64,000 nt of DNA from Catenulispora sp. MAP5-51 (GTDB taxonomy: Bacteria > Actinomycetota > Actinomycetes > Streptomycetales > Catenulisporaceae). The notes under the pieces are model-generated. The model searched no databases and was not told the DNA's origin. It worked only from the letters and a program-made list of their open reading frames with translations. Positions 60,883-64,000 of the stretch are shown piece after piece (position 1 is the first letter of the stretch; every line of letters begins with the position of its first letter). The stretch is from assembly GCF_041261205.1 (NCBI RefSeq), contig NZ_JBGCCH010000020.1, positions 62,001 to 126,000 on the forward strand, read 5' to 3'. A program made the translations under genes and the position numbers.

Positions 60883-61572
60883 CTACTCGACCTCGGCGAG
60901 AATCGCCGCCAGGGTCTCGACCGCGGCGTCGGCGTCCGGCCCCTCGGCGTGCACGGTCACCGTGCCGCCGGCGGTGGCGCCGAGGCTCATCACCGTCAGG
61001 ACGCCGGTGGGGTTCACCGTTTTGGCGCCGTACTCGAGGCGGATGGCGCTGGTGAACTTCGCCGCCTCTTGGGCCAGGCGGCCTGCGGGGCGGGCGTGCA
61101 GGGTCGCGGGGAGGGTCACTTGCGCCGACACCCTGCTGCCTTCAGCCCCGCTGGTCGGCTGCGGTCCGGCTTCCGGCGCCTCCAGCTTCGCGATGCCGCG
61201 TGCCTGGCGTGCCGCCTCCGCCACGGTGGCGAGGTCGGCGCCGGAGGCGGCGGTGACGGCGGCGGCTACCGCGCCCTCGACGAAGGGGGCGTCCACCAGC
61301 AGGACGTCGGGGCGGGGGTGGTCTTCCAGGACGGTCAGGGCGGTCAGGACCGAGCTGCCCAGGTCGGGCAGGATGATCACGCCCGCGCCCCCGTCGGCCT
61401 CCGTGATGGCCTCGGCGATGCGGTCGTAGCTCGTGCCCAGTCCGCCGTCGGCGGTGCCGCCGGCTAGTGCCACCGGGACCCGGTCCGTGGCGATCTGCGC
61501 CAGGAGTTCGCGCAGGCCCGCCGCCAGCTGAGCGCTGTGGGATACGAGTACGATGCCGGGGGACTGGTTCAT
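60883..61572 (-). CDS. dhaM: Dihydroxyacetone kinase phosphotransfer subunit (EIIA-Man plus HPr)
   Basis: 229 residues. The N-terminal EIIA-Man-like domain shows IVLVSHSAQLAAGLRELL (His near residue 12), ALAGGTADGGLGTSYDRI and VIILPDLGSSVLTAL. A Pro/Gly linker leads to an HPr domain (about 145-229) with phospho-His in TLPATLHARPAGRLA and VLTVMSLGATAGGTVTV. It passes phosphate from the PTS enzyme I to DhaL-ADP. It has two domains, without the EI-like third domain of the E. coli protein. It diverges from iclR, and a promoter immediately before the ATG predicts a leaderless mRNA. Confidence 0.93.
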   Translation of the reverse strand: MNQSPGIVLVSHSAQLAAGLRELLAQIATDRVPVALAGGTADGGLGTSYDRIAEAITEADGGAGVIILPDLGSSVLTALTVLEDHPRPDVLLVDAPFVEGAVAAAVTAASGADLATVAEAARQARGIAKLEAPEAGPQPTSGAEGSRVSAQVTLPATLHARPAGRLAQEAAKFTSAIRLEYGAKTVNPTGVLTVMSLGATAGGTVTVHAEGPDADAAVETLAAILAEVE

Positions 61573-61580
61573 GAACGGTG

Positions 61581-61609
61581 ATACTAAATCTCGGAACTTT
61601 GTTCAGCAA
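61581..61609 (-). promoter_or_regulatory. dhaM promoter overlapping the operator
   Basis: On the minus strand -35 TTGCTG (61604-61609), 17-base spacer, -10 TAGTAT (61581-61586). The -10 ends 8 bases before ATG, so the transcript should start at or next to the start codon. Confidence 0.6.
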
Positions 61610-61617
61610 TACCGAAA
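61592..61617. promoter_or_regulatory. Candidate IclR operator, dhaM/iclR side
   Basis: The sequence CGGAAC-N4-GTTCAG followed 5 bases later by CGAA matches the site at 62452-62477 (SGAACWTYGTTCAGYRAT core). It overlaps the dhaM -35 and lies 15 bases before the iclR start. Confidence 0.6.
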
Positions 61618-61632
61618 TGCGAGGGTCCAGGG

Positions 61633-62406
61633 ATGGTGCAGTCGGTGCAGCGTGCGGTGCGCGTTCTGCGGGAGCTCGCCGCCGGGGGCCCGCGGCTGGG
61701 CGTGACCGAGTTGGCCGAGCGGGTCGGCGTCGCCAAGCCGACCGTGCACGCCCTGCTGCGGACGCTGGAGGGCGAGGGGCTGGTGGTCCAGGACTCCGAG
61801 ACCGGCCGGTACCAGCTGGGCCCGGGGTTGCTGCTGCTGGGCAACGCCTATCTGGACACCCAGGAATTGCGGGCGCGGTCGCTGAGCTGGGCCGACACCC
61901 TGGCCACCAGGGCCGATGAGGCCGTGTGGGTGGCGGTGCTGACCGGGGACCATGTCTTCGTCGTGCACCACGCGTTCCGGCCCGAGGGCGTCGTGCAGAT
62001 CCTCGAGGTCGGCGCCAGCATCCCGTGGAGCACCTGCGCGCTGGGCAAGGCGATCGTCGCGTTCCTGCCCCCTGACCAGCGCAAATCCCTGCTCGAAGGC
62101 GACCTGCCGGCGCTGACCGGCTCCAGCATCACCGATCCGGAGGCGCTGGCGCGACAGCTGGACGAGGTCGGGCGGACCGGGCACGCGTTGGAGAACCAGG
62201 AGTCGGCCCTCGGCGACGCCGGGATCGCCGCACCGGTGTTCGACCGCAACGGCGTGGCCGGCGCGATCGGCGTCATCGGCCCGGTCGAGCGGGTTCTGGA
62301 CGACAGCGCACGTCAGGGCCACATCGTCGCCGTCCGCGAGGTCGCCCGGCAGATCTCGCGGGAGCTCGGCGCGGGCCGCGGGGCCTCGCGGACCGCGCGT
62401 CCCTGA
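61633..62406 (+). CDS. IclR-family transcriptional regulator (GylR-like)
   Basis: 257 residues from ATG at 61633. The N-terminal winged helix is SVQRAVRVLRELAAGGPRLG, then VTELAERVGVAKPTVHALLR; the IclR effector domain has ILEVGASIPWSTCALGKAIV and the GAF-like pocket ending GDAGIAAPVFDRNGVAGAIG. It is flanked by dhaM and dhaK and shares an operator-like sequence with both promoters, so it probably represses the dihydroxyacetone kinase genes, with DHA or a glycerol derivative as ligand. It resembles the GylR glycerol regulators of Streptomyces. The effector is inferred. Confidence 0.92.
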   Translation: MVQSVQRAVRVLRELAAGGPRLGVTELAERVGVAKPTVHALLRTLEGEGLVVQDSETGRYQLGPGLLLLGNAYLDTQELRARSLSWADTLATRADEAVWVAVLTGDHVFVVHHAFRPEGVVQILEVGASIPWSTCALGKAIVAFLPPDQRKSLLEGDLPALTGSSITDPEALARQLDEVGRTGHALENQESALGDAGIAAPVFDRNGVAGAIGVIGPVERVLDDSARQGHIVAVREVARQISRELGAGRGASRTARP

Positions 62407-62422
62407 CCGGTCGCGCCCGCCC

Positions 62423-62451
62423 TTGACACCGCCATCGGCCGGGACTAGCTT
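62423..62451 (+). promoter_or_regulatory. dhaK promoter
   Basis: -35 TTGACA (62423-62428), 17-base spacer, -10 TAGCTT (62446-62451). The IclR-like operator begins at the next base, so repressor binding would cover the start site. Confidence 0.7.
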
Positions 62452-62477
62452 CCGAACATCGTTCAGTGATGACGAAC
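62452..62477. promoter_or_regulatory. Candidate IclR operator upstream of dhaK
   Basis: CCGAAC-N4-GTTCAG-N6-CGAAC, matching the site at 61592 at most positions, directly downstream of the -10. Confidence 0.65.
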
Positions 62478-62594
62478 ACAAGTCGATCGCGTTAATCCTC
62501 GCCCGCGCCAGGCCGGCCCGCGGCGGCTGTATCGCCGGACAGGCCGCCGGGGCGACACTCGGTGCATGGGTGATCCCTCTGAAGGAGTCGCGGC

Positions 62595-63593
62595 ATGAAG
62601 AAGCTGATCAACGCTCCAGAATCCGTCCTGAGCGACGCCCTCGCCGGGGTCGCGGCAGCCCATCCGGATCTGCACGTGGACGCACAAGCCCGCGTCATCA
62701 CCCGGGCCGGCGGGCCCTCGGTGGGCAAGGTGGCGCTGATCTCCGGTGGCGGTTCCGGTCATGAGCCCCTGCATGGCGGATTCGTCGGCCCGGGGATGTT
62801 GCATGCCGCGTGTCCGGGGGAGGTGTTCACCTCGCCGGTGCCGGATCAGATGGTGGCGGCGGCGCAGGCGGTGAACGGCGGTGCCGGGGTGGTGTTCATC
62901 GTGAAGAACTACACCGGCGATGTCATGAACTTCCAGATGGCTGCGGAGTTGGCCGCCGATGACGGTATCGAGGTGGCCACGGTTCTGGTCGATGACGATG
63001 TCGCGGTGAAGGACTCGACCTGGACGGCCGGTCGTCGCGGTACTGGTGCGACGGTGTTCGTGGAGAAGATCGCCGGGGCTTTTGCCGAGCAGGGTGCGGG
63101 CCTGGGCGAGGTTGCCGAGTTGGGTCGTCGGGTGAATGCGGCCTCGCGCAGTTTCGCGGTGGCGTTGACTGCGTGTACGACGCCTGCGGCGGGTAAGCCC
63201 GGGTTCGAGTTGGCCGAGGATGAGATGGAGGTCGGTGTCGGTATCCACGGCGAGCCCGGCCGCAGCCGGGAGAAGCTGGAGCCGGCCTCGGCGATCGTGG
63301 CCCGTTCCCTGGACGCCATCTTCGCCGATCAGCCGTTGACCGCCGGTGACGAGACCATCGTGATGGTCAACGGCCTTGGCGGCACCCCGCTCATCGAGCT
63401 GTACATCGCCTACGCCGAAGTCGCCAAGTACTTCGCGGACAAGGGCGTCCGCATCGCCCGCAACCTCGTCGGGAACTACATCACCAGCCTGGAGATGGCC
63501 GGCGTCTCGCTGACCGTGTGCAAGGCCGACGAGCAGATGCTTGCCTTGTGGGACGCGCCGGTGAACACCCCCGCCCTGCGCTGGGGCGCCTGA
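62595..63593 (+). CDS. dhaK: Dihydroxyacetone kinase, substrate-binding subunit
   Basis: 332 residues with GAAGGAG upstream. DhaK motifs: MKKLINAPESVLSDALAGVA, ISGGGSGHEPLHGGFVGPGM, FIVKNYTGDVMNFQMAAELA, TVLVDDDVAV, and the His that binds dihydroxyacetone covalently, in GVGIHGEPGRSREK. It binds DHA, which is phosphorylated by DhaL-ATP to DHA phosphate for glycolysis. It is cytosolic. dhaL follows 17 bases downstream, so the two are one operon; promoter and operator at 62423-62477 indicate IclR control. Confidence 0.95.
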   Translation: MKKLINAPESVLSDALAGVAAAHPDLHVDAQARVITRAGGPSVGKVALISGGGSGHEPLHGGFVGPGMLHAACPGEVFTSPVPDQMVAAAQAVNGGAGVVFIVKNYTGDVMNFQMAAELAADDGIEVATVLVDDDVAVKDSTWTAGRRGTGATVFVEKIAGAFAEQGAGLGEVAELGRRVNAASRSFAVALTACTTPAAGKPGFELAEDEMEVGVGIHGEPGRSREKLEPASAIVARSLDAIFADQPLTAGDETIVMVNGLGGTPLIELYIAYAEVAKYFADKGVRIARNLVGNYITSLEMAGVSLTVCKADEQMLALWDAPVNTPALRWGA

Positions 63594-63610
63594 GGACGAA
63601 GGAGCCGACT

Positions 63611-64000
63611 ATGGACATCCACCTGACCCGGGCCTGGGTGCGGGCAGTAGCCGCGGCGATGGATGAGCACAAAGACCACCTGACGCAGCTGGACTCGGCC
63701 ATCGGCGACGCCGACCACGGCGTGAACATGCAGCGCGGCTTCACGGCGGTCCTGGCGGCGCTGGACGGCTACGAGGCGGCCGGCGTCGGCGACGTGCTCG
63801 TCAAGACCGGCACGACGCTGATCTCCAACGTCGGCGGCGCCGCCGGCCCGCTCTACGGCACCTTCTTCCGCGCCACCGGCAAGCAGCTCACCGGCCCGAC
63901 CGCCGACGCCGAGCAGCTGGCCGCCGCCTTCGACGCCGGACTGGCCGGCGTGCAGAAGCTCGGCGCCGCCGTGCCCGGCGACAAGACCATGGTCGACGCC
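63611..64000 (+). CDS. dhaL: Dihydroxyacetone kinase ADP-binding subunit, cut by the window end
   Basis: 130 codons visible from ATG at 63611, with GAAGGAG before it; the remaining C-terminal part lies outside the window. It matches DhaL: MDIHLTRAWVRAVAAAMDEH, QLDSAIGDADHGVNMQRGFT (the Asp residues that bind Mg-ADP), VLVKTGTTLISNVGGAAGPL and VPGDKTMVDA. It carries the ADP that DhaM rephosphorylates and transfers phosphate to DHA on DhaK. It is the second gene of the dhaKL operon. Confidence 0.95.
   Translation, partial: MDIHLTRAWVRAVAAAMDEHKDHLTQLDSAIGDADHGVNMQRGFTAVLAALDGYEAAGVGDVLVKTGTTLISNVGGAAGPLYGTFFRATGKQLTGPTADAEQLAAAFDAGLAGVQKLGAAVPGDKTMVDA

Overview
The window is high-GC DNA with GTG starts, GGAGG-type ribosome binding sites and a mix of Streptomyces-like families: a type II polyketide locus, DevS/DevR-like proteins, tandem universal stress proteins, SigE-type sigma factors and secreted hydrolases with ricin-lectin modules. 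It is a chromosomal segment of a filamentous, probably sporulating actinomycete. Catenulispora, Streptomyces or a close relative would fit, but the sequence alone does not fix the genus. No rRNA, tRNA, CRISPR array or intact insertion sequence was recognised.

Layout. 0-9.9 kb: mixed genes. These are a frameshifted cell-wall-binding-repeat protein, a DUF3068 membrane protein, a secreted GH5 glycosidase, a DUF899 protein, an alpha/beta hydrolase, and an MFS exporter overlapping a sigma factor and divergent from a TetR regulator. 10-13.5 kb: an SRPBCC protein, an orphan mraY and a Tat-exported bicovalent flavoprotein oxidase. 13.6-25.1 kb: an oxygen/dormancy-type regulon. It holds a haem-GAF sensor kinase (DevS/DosS-like), a convergent NarL/LuxR response regulator (DevR-like), HtpX, a flavin-fold protein, a CBS-tailed site-2 protease, two double-domain universal stress proteins, a SHOCT protein, a zinc alcohol dehydrogenase, a GAF protein and a CBS-BON protein. 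Eight copies of one CTTT-centred DevR-like box lie before these genes. 25.2-31.6 kb: a SigE-family sigma factor with a membrane partner, a LacI regulator with its own palindromes in front of itself and of a GH12-CBM13 cellulase, a small secreted I36-like protein and an SDR. 31.7-37.1 kb: a large subtilisin-like protein lacking the catalytic His, a membrane protein/epimerase pair and a DUF4234 protein. 37.2-44.4 kb: a decayed tryptophan dioxygenase, a two-component system divergent from a three-gene ABC transporter, and an aldo/keto reductase.

44.5-60.7 kb: a PHB-depolymerase-like esterase, then a type II PKS locus in the gene order of the whiE spore-pigment cluster. A divergent FAD hydroxylase faces a SchA/CurD-like protein, cupin, KS-alpha, KS-beta, ACP, aromatase/cyclase and TcmI-type cyclase. 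A complete acetyl-CoA carboxylase follows in the same direction (fused beta-alpha carboxyltransferase, BCCP, biotin carboxylase), so malonyl-CoA supply appears built into the locus. A LAL-type LuxR regulator and a thioesterase II-like protein without its nucleophile serine lie beyond.

60.9-64 kb: a PTS-dependent dihydroxyacetone kinase module. dhaM diverges from an IclR regulator, followed by dhaK and a truncated dhaL. The regulator probably acts on a shared operator found at both promoters.

A feature of the whole window is short tandem duplication at gene 3' ends, often copying the stop codon, plus hexamer and nonamer microsatellites in both coding and intergenic DNA.
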